Under the pieces are notes generated by a model. The model was given only the letters and a program-made list of their open reading frames with translations. It was not told the DNA's origin and did no database searches. A stretch of DNA of 5,481 nt from SLJK01 sp964567295 (GTDB lineage: Bacteria > Bacillota > Dethiobacteria > DTU022 > UBA8154): positions 1 through 5,481 of the forward strand of contig CAZMLU010000085.1 of the NCBI GenBank assembly GCA_964567295.1, in the 5' to 3' direction. Positions 5,462-5,481 of the stretch are shown here, one piece after another. Position 1 is the first letter of the stretch; each line of letters begins with the position of its first letter. The translations under genes and the position numbers were made by a program.

Positions 5462-5481
5462 ATTCCTTTATTATTACTGTA

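Noticed and set aside
1..5481. tRNA, rRNA, CRISPR array, insertion sequence or transposase
   Set aside because: Looked for on both strands; no cloverleaf, regular spaced repeats, transposase motifs or terminal inverted repeats were seen.

Overview
The window looks like chromosomal DNA from a low-GC, Gram-positive-type anaerobe, probably a Firmicute of the syntrophic or sulfate-reducing clostridial kind. The evidence is AT-rich intergenic DNA, strong GGAGG-type ribosome binding sites before each large gene, and a gene set centred on acyl-CoA metabolism. The lineage is inferred from general character, not from a marker gene.

Layout from left to right. Positions 1-26 hold the first eight codons of a minus-strand gene that runs off the left edge; its N-terminus resembles indolepyruvate:ferredoxin oxidoreductase alpha subunits (IorA). 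Next comes a complete minus-strand 3-hydroxyacyl-CoA (3-hydroxybutyryl-CoA) dehydrogenase (216-1073). A small minus-strand unit at about 1290-1560 has a TATAAT box, a good Shine-Dalgarno, a short ORF and an intrinsic terminator. The terminator lies before the ORF's stop codon, so it may be a structured small RNA rather than a protein gene. A 513-bp AT-rich gap (1557-2069) separates this from a plus-strand AMP-forming acyl-CoA synthetase (2070-3659). A second, clearly divergent AMP-forming acyl-CoA synthetase lies on the minus strand (3797-5377) and converges on the first across a very strong bidirectional hairpin (3694-3742). The last 100 bp hold that gene's leader and another GC-rich hairpin.

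Functionally, the two synthetases would activate free carboxylic acids to acyl-CoA, and the dehydrogenase would oxidise a 3-hydroxyacyl-CoA during beta-oxidation or reduce acetoacetyl-CoA in the opposite direction. If the left-edge gene is IorA, which makes aryl-acetyl-CoA from aromatic 2-oxo acids, the locus fits fermentative or syntrophic breakdown of fatty acids or aromatic amino acids. The gene content is ordinary catabolism and I see no convincing new multi-gene system. The points most worth checking are the small terminator-overlapped unit near 1300-1560 and the altered AMP-binding motif of the second synthetase.
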